64,000 nucleotides of DNA from Pseudopithomyces maydicus (taxonomy: Eukaryota > Ascomycota > Dothideomycetes > Pleosporales > Didymosphaeriaceae). A program made the position numbers and the translations under genes. A model generated the notes under the pieces. The model was not told where the DNA came from, made no database searches, and saw only the letters and a list, made by a program, of their open reading frames with translations. Positions 12,534 through 25,730 of the stretch are shown one piece after another (position 1 is the stretch's first letter; each line of letters starts with the position of its first letter). The stretch spans positions 310,001 to 374,000 of the forward strand of contig JANTUC010000009.1 in NCBI GenBank assembly GCA_026873275.1, read 5' to 3'.

Positions 12534-14526
12534 TCAAGGCCGTCTCTCCTCCGAGTTCGAAGTCGGATTCGGATTCACCGCCCCGGCACTCGCATCCTCA
12601 CTTCCAACCTCTCCTTCAGCCTCCCTCCTCTCCAGCCCCTGCGGCTGTGGCTGCGTCTGTGGTTGTGGCTGCGTCTGTGGTTGTGCCTGCCCCATCCCCA
12701 ACTCCTCACCCCTCCCACTCTCCCCCTTCTCCTCCCCCCAAACACCCCACTCAGCCTCACACTCATCCTACTCCTCCTCCTATCACCCACATCCTCGGTA
12801 CTCTCCCCGTTCACACCTAGACTCCCACTCCCATTCGCAACCCTCTCTCCACTCTCATTCCCGTTCCTCCTCTGCTCACGCAACCGCCTCAGCGCAGAGA
12901 TGCGCTCATCAGCCGAGGCGTTGGGCCGCGATCGGAAAGATAGCACGTCGCGGAGGGTGGAGTGGCGGCGGTTTTGGGGCTCGGCGTCGGATTGGAGGGG
13001 TGGGGCCAGGGCGTTGGTGGGGGAGTTGGGAGTGGAGGAGGTGCTGGAGTGGGAGGTGGTGGGGCGGAGATCGACGCGGCTGGGGGTTGTTAGTTTTGGA
13101 TCTTTTTTTGTGTGTTTGCTGGGGAAGGAGGGGGGGGGGGGTATATGTATATGTATAGGGGGAAGGAAGAAGGGGGAGAGAAGGAGAGAAGAAGGCGAGG
13201 ATGGGGAAAAGAATGATAAAAGAAACCTAACATACCAAAGCGGACATGTACCCGAGACGTTCAACAACCACGGGTCTACACATTCAGGGTGAAACTTATG
13301 ATCGCAGGGTAACACGCGAATATCCTGACCCTTCTCAAAGTCATCCGTGCAAATCGAGCACCCCAGCGCCTCATCCGCAGAGATGGTCGGCTGCGGCGCT
13401 GGAACCCCAGCCGCAGGCGCGATACCCGAGTCCAGAGTCGACAGATTCTGCTCCGCGCCGGCGGTGGTGTCGCGGGGGGATCGTGCGGTTCTCTCGTTGA
13501 TTCCTGGGGGTTGTTTCCGGGGTTGCGGCATCGGTGTTGGTGGCATTGGCGTCTCGTGCCTCGGACGTGGATCCGAGTTCTACATCTGTGGGCTTTGGTT
13601 GCTCTCTTTCTCCGAACTTGACGATGGGGATGGTGTCTAGGATGGCCATGCCTAGGCCTCGTGCGCGGCTCTGGCGCGGGCGTCCCATGACGTCTCGCGG
13701 GCCATATCGATCGGGGTGGCGGTGTGCTCGAACTGCTCCAGTGACGATGATGACTAGGAACAGCGCGGTGATGACACCCGTGATGCTGTATAGGATGATC
13801 ATGGCGACGGCGGTGCTGGGACTGGGACCAAGCGGGTTGCCCTGCGGCTGCCCGCCATTGGGATTGCCTCCTGGGCCGCCGCCGTTATCCCGCTCGCCGC
13901 TTCGCGTGATCAGGGCCAGGAACTTGGTGCCTGCGTCTTGCGACGTGAGTTTACTCTTAATGGATCCGGCGTCTTTCATGTTAGTAGTGGAGTAGACGAG
14001 GAAGTCGTCTAGCGACCCATCGGTGGCCGTGTAGTTGCAGTAGTCGCTTTCTGTGGAGTAGAGGATGGCGGCTTGCGTCTTCCCTGTGTCGTGCGCAGCT
14101 CTGAGGACGGAGTCGGCGTTGATCAGGCCGGGGTAGGAGGAAGGGTCGCAGGATATGTAGGCAATGGAACCCTGAGCTGTGATGTTGTTAATGTTGTCGT
14201 CGGTGGTGTAGAAGAGCTCGCTGGACCCCAGCTGTACACAGGTGTTAGCTAGAGATGGATATAACAATGTCTCATTGTCTGGCGACAAGCCACGTGGGAC
14301 GAGCCGACGGGGTGGTACTGACATTGTTCTGGGTCGCGTCCTGAGTCAAAGGCACTAGGACGGTGATGTTCTCGCGGTTTGTGTACTGCAGATTGATAGT
14401 TTGTCCATATTCCACGCCGGTCGCCGAGCTGGAGGGGGCCATGGTCGCGGCGCCGAGGGCTGCGAAGAGGGCGCATGCGAGCGGCCACGGCGTCGCCTTG
14501 GGGTGGTGTGACTGACGGGCGAACAT
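12534..14526 (-). CDS. Membrane-anchored RING-H2 ubiquitin ligase (signal peptide, lumenal domain, TM, RING)
   Basis: Exons are 14323-14526, 13236-14231 and about 12534-13079. A signal peptide (PLACALFAALGAATM) leads a lumenal domain with many N-x-S/T sites that resembles protease-associated domains. One membrane segment follows (IILYSITGVITALFLVIIV), then a cytosolic linker. The RING-H2 is CSICTDDF...CDHKFHPECVDPWL...CPLC; its last Cys is made across the second intron (CPLC|RVDL). This layout fits fungal PA-TM-RING E3 ligases of endomembranes. Frame breaks occur in the linker (one excess or two missing bases near 13474-13500) and at a C6 run at 12734-12739. Adding one base at the latter gives a Gln/Pro-rich acidic tail ending at 12534; otherwise a basic tail ends at 12575. 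The identity is firm; the linker and tail are provisional. Confidence 0.8.
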
Positions 14527-15832
14527 GATCTCGGCGGGCTCACTAATGGTTCGTCTTCCACTCGCTGGCTCGTCCTCTCGTCCAGATAGGCCGGTGTCGA
14601 TGCCGCCACGGGGACGAACACGCGGGGTACGGTCCGTCTATCCCTCAGCTGGCAGCTCTCCGTTCTCTAGACCAGCACCTGAACAGACGCAGCGCAACAA
14701 TCAGCGGTCTAGTCTACGGCCAGCACGTGTCGCGAAGTGTTCCTGCGCGCGCTGGAGAAATGTCTTTGGGAGCAGGAAAGCAAGGAAGCAGGCGGGTGGA
14801 TATGCAGATGCAGTCCCCAGCTCCGATCCACCGCGGGCGTCCCGGTAACATGTATGCACCTGCACGCGGGGCAGGGATCGCCACGGCAGCGACGCGCCCA
14901 TGCCCCGATGATGCGTGCACCACCTCACCAATTCTCCACCCCCGACACCTCCAACACGATTTGCATTTGCTCGCTCAGCGAAAATCCCCGGGACGCCCGT
15001 GTGCCACGCTCGGATATCCGTTACGGGCCAGCAATCCTGGCAATCCCATCCATCTATCTGCACCTGTCCGTCTGCACTGCCTCGCTCGCACCTGATTATG
15101 ATTATGCCATCATCTACTCTGTATAGTGCCCTCCCGCAAGCATCCCGCAAGCATCCCATTAGCCGTCTCGCTTGGCACATGCTCCCTCTGCCTTCCGCGC
15201 TCTTCCACCTGGGCCTCCAATCTGTCATCCACCGGCCAGCAGACGGTCGCTCTAGCGGGCCATTGCGCTCCACGCTGAGCCCTGGCGTCCTGTCCTGCCC
15301 TGCCCTTGTGTGCCAGGGCGCGAAACCTCAAACAAGCGTCTCGGATACACGAAGCGCCGAGACAAGCGACGCGCTGACACGTGTGGCAGAGTGAGCACCT
15401 CTGCGAAAGGGATCCTTGTTCATCGCCACAGTAGCGCCGTCTTTCTTTGTCGACAACCTGCTCTACGAAAGAGTCCCAGCCTCGTTCTGAACAGTCACGC
15501 TCGTCATGACCGCAGGGCAGCACAGCCATCTCACGGCCGAGGCGCTTATTTCAAATAGTTGTTTTTTGTTCCCCTTTGGACCTTTGAGAATTGTAATGCA
15601 TGTGAAATGGAAATTATCTGTCCAAATGCCTGTCAGAACTCCAAACACCGCTGCTATGCCAAATGCCCATTGTCAAATGCCAAACCCAGCGCCATCACAT
15701 TCATCCAGAAACACGAAAAAGAGTGAAATCTAGCCACGCCACTTTGATCCTTGGTCAAAGTGCGCCCGTCACCACCAACGATGCAATGCACTCAGAGTCA
15801 GATCAATCTAGGAAATCCGAAGGCGCTGCACA
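14527..15832. other. Intergenic, upstream of RING gene
   Basis: Promoter and leader of the RING gene (-) and 3' region of the VNX1-like gene (-). Open frames here on both strands have no family features. Confidence 0.5.
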
Positions 15833-18800
15833 CTAGTATGCGCGCCCTCCTCGTCCACCTCCAAGCCCACCGCCGTAGGTCTTAAACTTCATCGACTGGA
15901 GCTCCGGATCCAAGAGCCCTCCCAGTGCCAAAGTATCTCCGGGGTCCACGCCCATCCGGTCAAAGTCGTTGAAGCCGGACAAGAAGAAGCCGACAATGAC
16001 AACGAAGTATGACAGGATGAGAATAGAACCCTTGAAGTAGTTGCTCTTACCCTCGCCATACATGTAGGAGAGGAGGAAGACGCATAGAATCACCGTGACC
16101 ATGTCCCATTGTGGGAAAATCAAAGCTGCCCATGGCGTTAGCACCTGTCAATCGTCTAGCACGTGATTCAACTTACTGAAAGTCTGGTCCACGACTTTGG
16201 TGGGATCGAAGCCGCGATTGTGGAACGCGCTGTAGAAAACCAGCGCCGGGATCTGCAGCAGGAGAACTTGCAAGGCGTAGGCGGAACCAATTTCCATGGA
16301 CAGTGCGATGTTACCGTTCATTGCGAATGAAATGGCATTCTAGATGATTGTTAGTAATCCTGCTTCACAATACACGCTTTTCTTAATACGCACCAAGAAC
16401 TCGGTTGTGTTGGGGACCAAAGCGAACAGCGTAATGCCCAAGAACTTTTCGTCAATGTTCGAACCCTCCAAGACCACATCGACAGTATTGACAAGAATCT
16501 CGGCGATGATGGCGTACGCAATCGTTGCAGTGAGCAAAATGACTGAACTCTTGGTGCGGCTCCAATTGGGCGCATCGTGGCCTCCCGATGCATGCCCCGC
16601 AGCAGGTTCCTCGTGTCCCTCGTATGTGCCAGTGCGATGGTGGTGGGGCCTTTCTGCCGCGCCCTTGGCCGACGATTGGACCATGTGAGCAGCTTTACGA
16701 GGTGCTTTGACTACATCTCGTGTTGCGAGCGCTGTAGTATGTGCGGCAATTTCGGTAATCTGTCGCACCAAAGACTCGTTGTCCTGTTCCGACAAGCTCT
16801 CCAAATGGAAGTTCCCAGATGGCGTTCTTCGTTCACCGTCCTTAGGAGGTACAACGTGCGGTGTCACCTGACCATCATTGTGAGGCGACTGCTTGGAAGC
16901 ATTTTGTTCGTCTTCATTCGGGTAACCTACTTGTTGGAGCGTCTGCCCAACAATGCGCTTGTACAGCTGGCTACTCCTGATATCAGCGCGCGCAACAGAA
17001 TTACTCGTAGCCTGCCTGGTGAGTGTGCCAGGGAATTCGAATTGCCCGCTGTGACTGAGCTGGCTGACAGACATATCAGCTGCTTTCTTCTCATCGGGTT
17101 CTGTACTCCAGATAGTAGCTGCGTGAGTCCTCAAAGTGAACAATAAACCAACAACGTATGACAGGAACAGCAATGCAGCCGCGATCCAGGTATAAGGTTG
17201 CACAGCTTGGGTGTAGAAATCATTATCCACAGCAGGGGTTTGGGAGTAGTAACATCTCCTGCAATCTTGTTCTTTCTCGAGACCGTGACTGTGCCGCACA
17301 CACGAAGCACAAACCAGCTCGTGGCTGCCATAGATCTGGTAGAACAGGGTCGGTCCAAAGGCAGCGATGACGGCGAATAAAAGCATCGTCGAGGTAACTC
17401 CGGCAGATTTGACGTTGAAACGTTGGGTCTTCCGTTTCAAAGCGCCGAAGCACATGGACAAGCCAGGAAGGAAGAGAATACCCGCAAAGATACTACCGAT
17501 GATGCTGCCTTCGACAAGTTGGGCTTTCTTTTGGTTCAATGCAACACAGTAGAGGAACACTTCCACAACGGTTGAGAAGAAAGCGTTGATGGTAGCGCCA
17601 ACGCCCATGGAAGATTGGGCTGAGATGGACGCCACAGCTTGTCCAATAAAGTAGGCCAGCGGAATGATGGACAACAAAGCCATAGCAAATAGGAAGAACA
17701 GGTCAGTCAAGAAGATCTTGAGATGGAGTGTCTCATACAGGACAAAGTAATCGAAAATGACGAATGCCACAAGACCGAGAAGGTTGATGAGGAAGATGTT
17801 AGTGCCGTCGATGGTGTACTTCCAGTACTTAGTGCCTACGGCACGATAAGTGCATAAGAGAATAGAAGATGACTCTCCAGGACGTCGTACATTGCCACCG
17901 TCCGTGTGGAACGAGAGGGCGAGAGGGTGTCGGCGAAGGTGGTCGAAAAGCAGTATTGTGACTTTGCCCATTGGAATTGTGAAGACGAAGAACCAGCAGA
18001 GGCCACACACCAGGAGTAGCGCAGGAGTGAACATGCCGTAAAAGAAGACGAAGAATATGACTCGTCCGACGTTCCACTTTCCACGGCCAAAAAGTCTTCT
18101 CTTCGTTCTGGCGGTATCCGTATGGTTGAGACTGGCACGACCTTCCCGTCCAAGCAGACTAGTCGTCTCGTCTGCGGAATCAACACTGTTCCTCCGTCTT
18201 CCTACCAAGGATCCTGCACCGTCACTCGGACCAAAGAACAATCGCCCTTCTTCGATGTCGCCACTCTGCCATTGCTCGTATTCACTGATGCTGCGACCTT
18301 CGCCTTCGTCTTCTTCGGCATATGCCTCATCCTGGAGCAACTTGACGTACTTGCCGAAAGGGTAGAATACATAGCCAGCGAGATGAAACAGCAGCGAGGA
18401 ATATTCCTGGCAGCTGTCCGCAAACCAGAATAGAGCGCAAAACAGGCCTCCAGCAGCTGCAAGAAGCGCAAGCCACCACCCAAAGATAAGGGTCCATGCA
18501 ACATTGAACAAGACCAACCAGTTACTAACATGGTGGCCGGGTGTCGAGTGAATGTCTCCCTCGGCTTTTGTTTGAACAGATCGATCTTTCTTGTACAAAG
18601 CGGGCTTCCAGATCCTGATACCGAAAGGATGTGTTACGTTGATGGCATCCTGCCTGTCTTTGAGCGTAAAGCTCTCTGCGTCGCTGATGTCTCCGTCATC
18701 ATCGCCATCGTCAACACCATTGCCACTGTCGTCGTCCGACCTCACTGTCTCTTCACTCGAAGAACCAGGTTGCGCCTCGGTATCGGTAGGTGCCCCAGCG

Positions 18801-19362
18801 CGATCTTGCTCCACGCTGTCATCCTCCACCGAGCTCACGGGCGCGAGACCTGGAGTTTGTGCTGCGGTTCGACGTCGTACTGTAGATGGCTTGCTTCGAA
18901 GTGTCTGACCCTGACCTTGCCGCGATTGTTTCTGCTGCTGCTGCTGCCTCTGTTGTTCCGTCAAGTCTTGATCGACCTCCTCTTCGGCATCGTCCACAGA
19001 GAACTCCTGCCCCTTGGTAGGGAACTTGGCGGAAGTCGCGCGACGACTCATCGAGGGTTTCTTCGGCTTCGTTTGGGTGCTGGTGGTCGATTGCGACTGC
19101 CGTCGATCGATGGGAGATGTTATGGACCCTGCACCCTGTTAGTACCCACTTGGCTCGGACCGCGGCAGAGCTGGAGCATACCGTAACCTGCCGTCTGTGC
19201 TGAAGACACCTGCGGTCTTCTACGTGCCGCGTCTGAGCTTGCACCTGCAGTCGGTCGGCTTACAGACGGGGAGGTGCCATCGTAGTCGGAGGTGCGTCGC
19301 GAGATGGAGGCGGATGGAGGGTTGCTTTTTCCAGCTGTGGGCGTACGGCTGCCTTCCGCCAT
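15833..19362 (-). CDS. VNX1: Vacuolar/endomembrane cation-H+ exchanger, Vnx1/CAX type
   Basis: A proton-coupled cation antiporter of 1123 aa, related to yeast Vnx1 (monovalent cation/H+) and CAX calcium exchangers. Exons are 19182-19362, 16394-19128, 16177-16339 and 15833-16125, with introns of 51-54 nt. A long disordered N-terminus, rich in Ser, Gln and acidic residues, precedes a YccF-like membrane pair (FNVAWTLIFGWWLALL). The first exchanger repeat is seen as GVGATINAFFSTVVEVFLY. The second spans the intron at 16340: PNTTEFL|NAISFAMNG. The last acceptor (GGCAG at 16126) was chosen because it restores QTF|TLIFPQWD. The length exceeds yeast Vnx1, as usual in filamentous fungi. It is divergent from RPT6. 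Confidence 0.92.
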
Positions 19363-20331
19363 GGTGGCTTACGTGACTCGCGTGATGTGATTGCAAACAA
19401 GCAGCCGACGTATGAAACGTGCTTGGAGGGCCTTTTTATATGTCGCGGCCCTATCAAGGCGTCTTCAAACAGCTTATCGCGAGTCCGTTTGTGCAAGACA
19501 CACAATCACCAGAGAGTGAATTGTCTGAGACGACGTGAGACGAAGGTAGCAGTTTCCAACCTCTGTCCAAATCGTCCAGAGGCGCTCGCCGACTGGAGCT
19601 GCCTTGATCTGTGAGGTTGCGGGTTAGTGTATGTTCCAGTGACCTCCGGCTTGTGACGAGGTACACACTCCCTGTTTTCGTGGATGCCCTGGCAGCTCAC
19701 GACGCGACGATACGGCGTTTGCGGCGAGAAGATGGTGCCAGAGACTGCATATCACACAGAGACAGGCAACGTGAGGTTTGGAGGGGCCAAGCGGCGCGAC
19801 AGAACAGATGACACTATGCGGATCAGCCGTCCATCCATACCAGGTATTGAGCTGCATCAAGCTATCCGACTTCCGTCATGGCGCAGAGCCGTGTTAAGCT
19901 CTCGAAAAGCTGAGACCCAATACAACTGCCGTAGAAGCCGAGAAGACTCACCTGTGCAGCTTCTCCTAGTGCAAAATGCGCGTGTCCCTGGGTTTTCGCA
20001 TGAAATACTGGTAGAAACCCCGTGCAAGTTGACCTGGTGGGGAAACAGGATCCAAGGCACCGCGGATGGACCTTTCCCTTTCTGCACTAGCGCCAATCGG
20101 AGCCTTGGTCGGTCCGGAAGCTTCCATAGAATCGCCGTGACGGTGATACACAGCTGTCGTCGCCGCAACCAAACACCCAAACACCCCTCCATCTGCCACC
20201 TCGCTCCCTCTCCGTCACCCGAACGACCCGGTCTCCCGTGCGCGTTCCTGCAACAACAGCCAAGCCACCTCGGCGAACGTTCCACCCTGTGACAGCACCG
20301 CGCCCGCGAGCTCCCCGCGACCGCCACCACC
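19363..20331. promoter_or_regulatory. Shared upstream region of VNX1-like and RPT6 genes
   Basis: About 970 nt between divergent start codons. No gene or specific site could be supported. Confidence 0.45.
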
Positions 20332-21550
20332 ATGGCGCTCGATACCTTCTACCACAACAAGATCGAGTCGATGAAGCTGGAGATAATACAAGGCCAGGCA
20401 GTGCTGCGTCGCTTGGAAGCCCAGCGGAATGACTACAATTCACGGGTGCGGTTACTCCGAGAAGAGCTCGGCCTCCTTCAGCAGCCGGGCTCGTACGTCG
20501 GCGAGGTCGTCAAGGTCATGGGCACGAAGAAGGTCCTAGTGAAGGTGCATCCCGAGGGAAAATATGGTGAATCCTGGCTGCCACTTTAGGGCCTTGCTGA
20601 TACTAACCCTTCCTAGTCGTTGACATATCCGACAACGTGGACATTGCCAAACTCACCGTCGGCAAGCGCGTCACACTGCTGAGTGATTCGTACAAGCTAG
20701 AGAAGATGCTGCCCTCATCTGTGGATCCGCTCGTCTCTTTGATGATGGTGGAGAAGGTACCCGACAGCACATACGACATGATTGGAGGTCTTGATCAGCA
20801 GATCAAGGAAATCAAGGAGGTTATCGAGCTTGGACTACAGCATCCGGAACTATTCGAGTCCCTAGGTATTGCACAGCCGAAGGGTGTGTTGCTATACGGG
20901 CCGCCTGGAACAGGAAAGACGCTACTTGCTCGTGCCGTCGCACATCATGCCGACTGCAAGTTCATCCGAGTTTCGGGTAGCGAGTTGGTCCAGAAGTATA
21001 TCGGTGAGGGTAGCCGAATGGTTCGAGAGCTGTTCGTCATGGCCCGTGAGCATGCACCCAGTATTATCTTCATGGACGAAATCGACAGTATCGGCTCAAG
21101 CCGTGTGGAGGAAGCTCTGGCGGTGATTCCGAGGTGCAGCGAACCATGTTGGAGTTGCTGAACCAGTTGGACGGTTTCGAACCTACCAAGAACATCAAGA
21201 TCATCATGGCCACCAATCGTCTCGACATCCTCGACCCCGCCCTTCTGCGACCCGGACGAATTGACCGAAAGATCGAGTTCCCGCCGCCATCTGTCGAAGC
21301 CCGTGCTGATATTCTGCGTATTCACTCTCGCAGCATGAACCTTACGCGTGGTATCAACCTGACCAAGATTGCGGAGAAGATGAACGGTTGTTCAGGAGCT
21401 GAACTGAAGGGTGTATGTACTGAGGCTGGTATGTACGCGCTGAGGGAGCGAAGAGTACACGTGACACAGGAAGATTTCGACCTTGCAACCGCAAAGGTTC
21501 TCAACAAGCACGACGATAAGGCCACCAGTCTTAGCAAGCTCTGGAAGTAA
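20332..21550 (+). CDS. RPT6: 26S proteasome regulatory ATPase Rpt6 (Sug1), one apparent frameshift
   Basis: One of six AAA ATPases in the base of the 19S particle; it unfolds substrates and feeds the 20S core. Exons are 20332-20566 and 20617-21550 (50-nt intron with CTAAC). A coiled coil (residues about 10-55) and the OB fold are followed by Walker A GPPGTGKT, Walker B IIFMDEID and the arginine-finger region RPGRIDRKIEFPPP. The frame shifts just after SSRVE near 21109-21115. One added G restores EGSSGGDSEVQRTMLELL and gives exactly 390 codons, the normal Rpt6 length. Rpt6 is essential in fungi, so this is almost surely a sequence error and not a dead gene. Confidence 0.96.
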
Positions 21551-22570
21551 GGTGCTGAAGGTCGGGAGGGGATTATATCTTGCCGCCAGGCTTCTACGGT
21601 CAGTGAAACGTCACTTGACCGTGTATCACCATGCATAGCACTGTAGGCATTTAGATAAACAAGTCTACAAAATTTATGAATTTAGACGTTGCTAAAAATG
21701 TGACTGCTATGCGTTATTGCATTAAGGCCTGTGTCATCAGTATTACTTTCCAGAAACGGCAACGTTCTAAGATATCTCTGATTTGTCTAACAACATTGTA
21801 TCAAAGCTCCTTTCTTACATCCGATTGATATTTCGTATGATGACTGATACCCTCTGAAAACAGCATCTGGCACAAAACATCCAAATCCCATGAATGACAT
21901 AATACATGACACCATGGTATCCAAAATACTCACCTATCAGCGCCCTTCATCTTCCCGCATTCCACCCCACGAATGGAACCTCCCAATCCAATAGCCAAAC
22001 ACACCCCATCCCATTCATCCCGCCCCATGCACCGCACCCACCATCGCAATCACCGTCTCCGCCCAGCCCTCTAACTAGAAGCGGTCCCCAAACCCCAACA
22101 AAAGCAAAGCCCAAAATCACTCCTCCCTCGCCAGCGAAACAAAGCCAAGGTAACCCGCCCGCCCTCGTATCACAACTCAATTCCCCCAATGTGCACATGT
22201 CGCAATCGGAACCCGACGTGTCGCTATCGCCACCAGGGTCTCCTCCGCACCAACTGCTTTCTCGGAATCCCACCCCGCTAGGCTGAACTGGGCAGGTTCA
22301 GTCCATGGGATTCGCACCCGTCTCGCTTCTACGGCGTGCACACACATTGTGCTTGCGTGCTGCTGGGATCCCTGCGGTGTTCCTTTGTTTAGCGCTGTGT
22401 CGGACCTGGGGTAGTGGAAGCTTGGCTGGTTGGCTGTTGGTAGCTAGGCTGGGTATACGTACATACATATAGACGCGACTGTGCGCGAGGGAGGCTGCTT
22501 ACCTGGAGCAGCGACGTCCACAGTTGTGGATTCCGAAATTGAACTTGAAGAGAGAGTGGGATTGCTCAGC
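21551..22570. other. Intergenic, upstream of MFS gene
   Basis: 3' region of RPT6 and upstream region of the MFS gene. A Pro-rich open frame (21906-22286) could belong to a 5' exon or leader of the MFS gene, but no clear splice path links it. Confidence 0.4.
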
Positions 22571-24481
22571 ATGGGTACTGGTGATGACGCTGCAGAGGAA
22601 GAGTCGGTCGTGGTGAACACGCTACATGGGGCTCCGGATGGGGTGCTGGGTGATGGCGCGGTGGATCCCGTCTACGAGGCGAAGGCGAGGGTGTTGAATA
22701 AGGCGATTCAGGATATTGGGATGGGGAGGTATCAGTGGCAGGTAAGATGAGATTCATCGTTTGTGTAACTTTGTTTTCCCAGGTTGGAATGCAGCCGTGG
22801 ATTGAGAGTAGCATGTTCTTGCTATTTCTCTTTCATCCTGCGTATCAGTGAATTGCTCAATGAAATCCGACTAACATTCCCCAGCTCTTCGTAGTAGTAG
22901 GCTTCGGCTGGGCCCAAGACAACCTCTGGCCCATCGCCACCTCTCTCATCCTGCCCCCCATCCGCCTCGAATTCAAGCCCGACCGCGCCCCCTACCTCAC
23001 CCTAGCACAGAACATCGGCCTCCTCGTCGGAGCCATCTTCTGGGGCTTCGGCTGCGATATTTTCGGCCGCCGCTGGGCCTTCAATCTCACCATTGGCATC
23101 ACCGCCATTTTCGGACTGGTAGCCGCTGGATCCCCCAACTTCGCTGCCATCGGCATCTTCGCTTGTCTATGGAGCATCGGCGTGGGCGGGAACCTCCCTG
23201 TTGATTCTGCGATTTTCTTGGAATTTTTGCCCGGAAGTCACCAGTGGTTGCTCACCGTGCTGAGTATCGACTGGGCGCTCGCGCAGGTCTTCGCTACGTT
23301 GGTAGCATGGCCGCTGCTGGGCGATCTCACGTGCCAGGAGACGGACGACGTGTGTACGAAGAGCATGAACATGGGATGGAGGTACTTTATGATTGTGCTC
23401 GGGGGCGTGGCCATGGCCATGTTCTTTGGGCGCTTCGTCTTCTTCACTATCTTCGAGTCGCCCAAGTTCCTCATGGGAAAGGGTCAGGATGCCGAGGCCG
23501 TTAAGGTGGTCCACGAGGTAGCGCGGCGCAATGGAAAGACTACGACGTTGACGGTGGAGGAGCTACAAGCGTGCGAGGCGCTGGCTCCCGCGGGGACAGC
23601 AGTGCATCAGCAATCCCATACCGCGGCGGCCATAAAGAGGAATCTAGCAAAGGTGGATGCAAGCCATGTAAAAGCACTGTTCGCAACCAAAAAGCTAGCA
23701 TACAGCACGACGCTCATCACAGCCGTGTGGGCATTCATCGGCCTAGGCTTCCCACTATACAATGCCTTTCTCCCATTCATCCAATCCACGCGCGGCGCCG
23801 ACTTTGGCGACGGCTCCACATACATCACGTACCGCAACAGTCTCATCATCGCCGTGCTCGGTATTCCCGGGTGCTTGCTTGGCGGATACCTCGTCGAGCG
23901 ACCGCGCATCGGGCGGAAGGGCACACTGGCTGTTTCCACGGTTCTAACGGGCGTCTTTCTATTCTGCTCGACCACAGCGCTGAACTCCAACTCTCTACTG
24001 GGATGGTACGTACCTTTTTCTTTGTCAACCGCCGCAGTCACCTATCATGTGTATAGCCCCGACTAACGGACTTCAGGAACTGCGCCTACAACTTCATGTC
24101 CAACATCATGTACGCAGTCTGTAAGTAACCTCCCCGCTCAATACCATAACAATAAAAACCAAACTACATGTATATATATCCACACCCTCCTCGTCTCCCC
24201 CTCCCCCTTGCTTCCCTCCTTTCCCCCTCCACCCCCTATCCCACTAACACCACCCAGTATACTCCTACACCCCCGAAATCTTCCCCACCAAAGACCGCGG
24301 CACCGGCAACGCCATAACGGCGTCGGCCAACCGCGTCTTCGGCATCATGGCGCCCATCGTGGCCATGTTTGCGAATCTGGAAACCAGCGCGCCGGTGTAC
24401 GTTAGTGGGGCGCTGTTCATTGCGTCCGGGTTGTTGGTGCTGATTTTGCCGTTTGAGAGCCAGGGGAAGGCGAGTTTGTGA
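22571..24481 (+). CDS. MFS transporter, sugar/metabolite-H+ symporter type
   Basis: A plasma-membrane-type permease of 519 aa. Exons are 22571-22741, 22885-24005, 24077-24120 and 24258-24481. The start used is the first ATG in frame; an upstream exon is possible. An acidic tail leads to the cytosolic motif NKAIQDIGMGRYQW, then TM1 (LFVVVGFGWAQDNLW). The A-like motif WGFGCDIFGRRWAF follows TM2, and LYSYTPEIFPTKDRGTGNA lies in the second half. This is the SV2/Snf3-like branch of fungal metabolite transporters, and the substrate is unknown. No frame breaks were found. The 44-nt third exon is short but keeps the frame and the membrane segment. Confidence 0.88.
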
Positions 24482-24780
24482 GGGGATGAGGAGGATGAGA
24501 AGGGGAAGGGGGCGAAGGATATTTGGGTTCATATATACATACAGGCGTGGAGAGGGATGGGATTGGGATTTTGGAGTATTGAGTCTGGGATATATATATA
24601 CATGTATACATACATACACACACACAAAACGGACACAAACGAAACCACCGTCCATCTTCGCATCCCACACACAAATAACATCCCCCATATATACATACGT
24701 CTCCAACTCCAAATACCGCCCTCCAACAAACCCTTCCTACAAGTATACGCTCCACCCACCCACCAAGACACCCACCCGCC

Positions 24781-24820
24781 TTCCCGCTTCCCGCCTTCCC
24801 GCTTCCCGCCTTCCCGCTCC
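24781..24820. repeat. TTCCCGCC/TTCCCGCT short tandem repeat
   Basis: Alternating 7-8-nt units are directly visible. Confidence 0.75.
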
Positions 24821-25386
24821 CCGCCTCCGCCGGAAATAGTAATAGTTTCCCCAATTCTCAACCCGCACACGTGCTCTTGGCACTTGCCACGAGGGATACC
24901 CCATGCTTGTCTCACGGAGAAGTTCGGCGGGGCTCGGACGGCGCCCCACTTGCATCTGTGTACGTAGATACACATACACAGTGTGGCTGAATAGGAGTAT
25001 TCATATGTATATCTACATACACACATAGATGTGTATATATATATATGTATCGATACAGAGAATATATGTACACACACATTGGATGCCATTAAAGGTAATA
25101 TATAATAATATGTAGTATATAATATATAAAACCCACCCAAACCAGCGTACCCACAAAACACCCCCCTTCCCTTCCCCTTGCCAAATCCATCCTCCCAAAA
25201 CTCCAGGTTTGATTATATGAAGACGGTGGGAAAAACAAGTGTGTGTATGGGGAATTAAGGAAAATGGAAAATGGAAAGGAAAATACACAAAGTCTACGCC
25301 CTGTCTGTCTGTCTGTTCTGTTCTGTCTGGCTGTTGGCTGGTTGTTCTGTTGCATGTTGCAATCCCGTCCATTGCCATGTTTGCAC

Positions 25387-25412
25387 TGCCTGCCTGCCTG
25401 CCTGCCTGCCTG
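25387..25412. repeat. TGCC tetranucleotide repeat
   Basis: About six perfect TGCC units. Confidence 0.85.
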
Positions 25413-25730
25413 TCCCGTCATCTTCACAGAAGGACGGGCTCGTCGACAAGCAAAGATGCTGTCACCCACCCACCGCGCCTCGTGCTCTGGGTGCTTGCCT
25501 GCCTTCCTGCTTGCTTGCCCTGCCCCGCCCTGCTATGCCACGCCACGCCATGCTACCAAATTTGCGCTGTCTGTCTCTCTGTCTCTGTCTCTCTCTTACC
25601 CCCTCACAACCAGATAATCAATTCCCAACAGCTCATTCGCCAGTACCCCACGAACGCGACCCAAACCAAACCAAACCAAAAAAACGTAAGAAAATAGCTA
25701 GCAAAACCCACACATCACCCCCTCTTCCTC

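Larger units (their letters stand above)
24482..25730. other. Low-complexity intergenic region between convergent genes
   Basis: Rich in TA/TACA, ACAC and pyrimidine repeats, including TTCCCGCC-type repeats at 24781-24820 and a TGCC tetramer array at 25387-25412. No gene supported; open frames here are by-products of the repeats. Confidence 0.6.
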
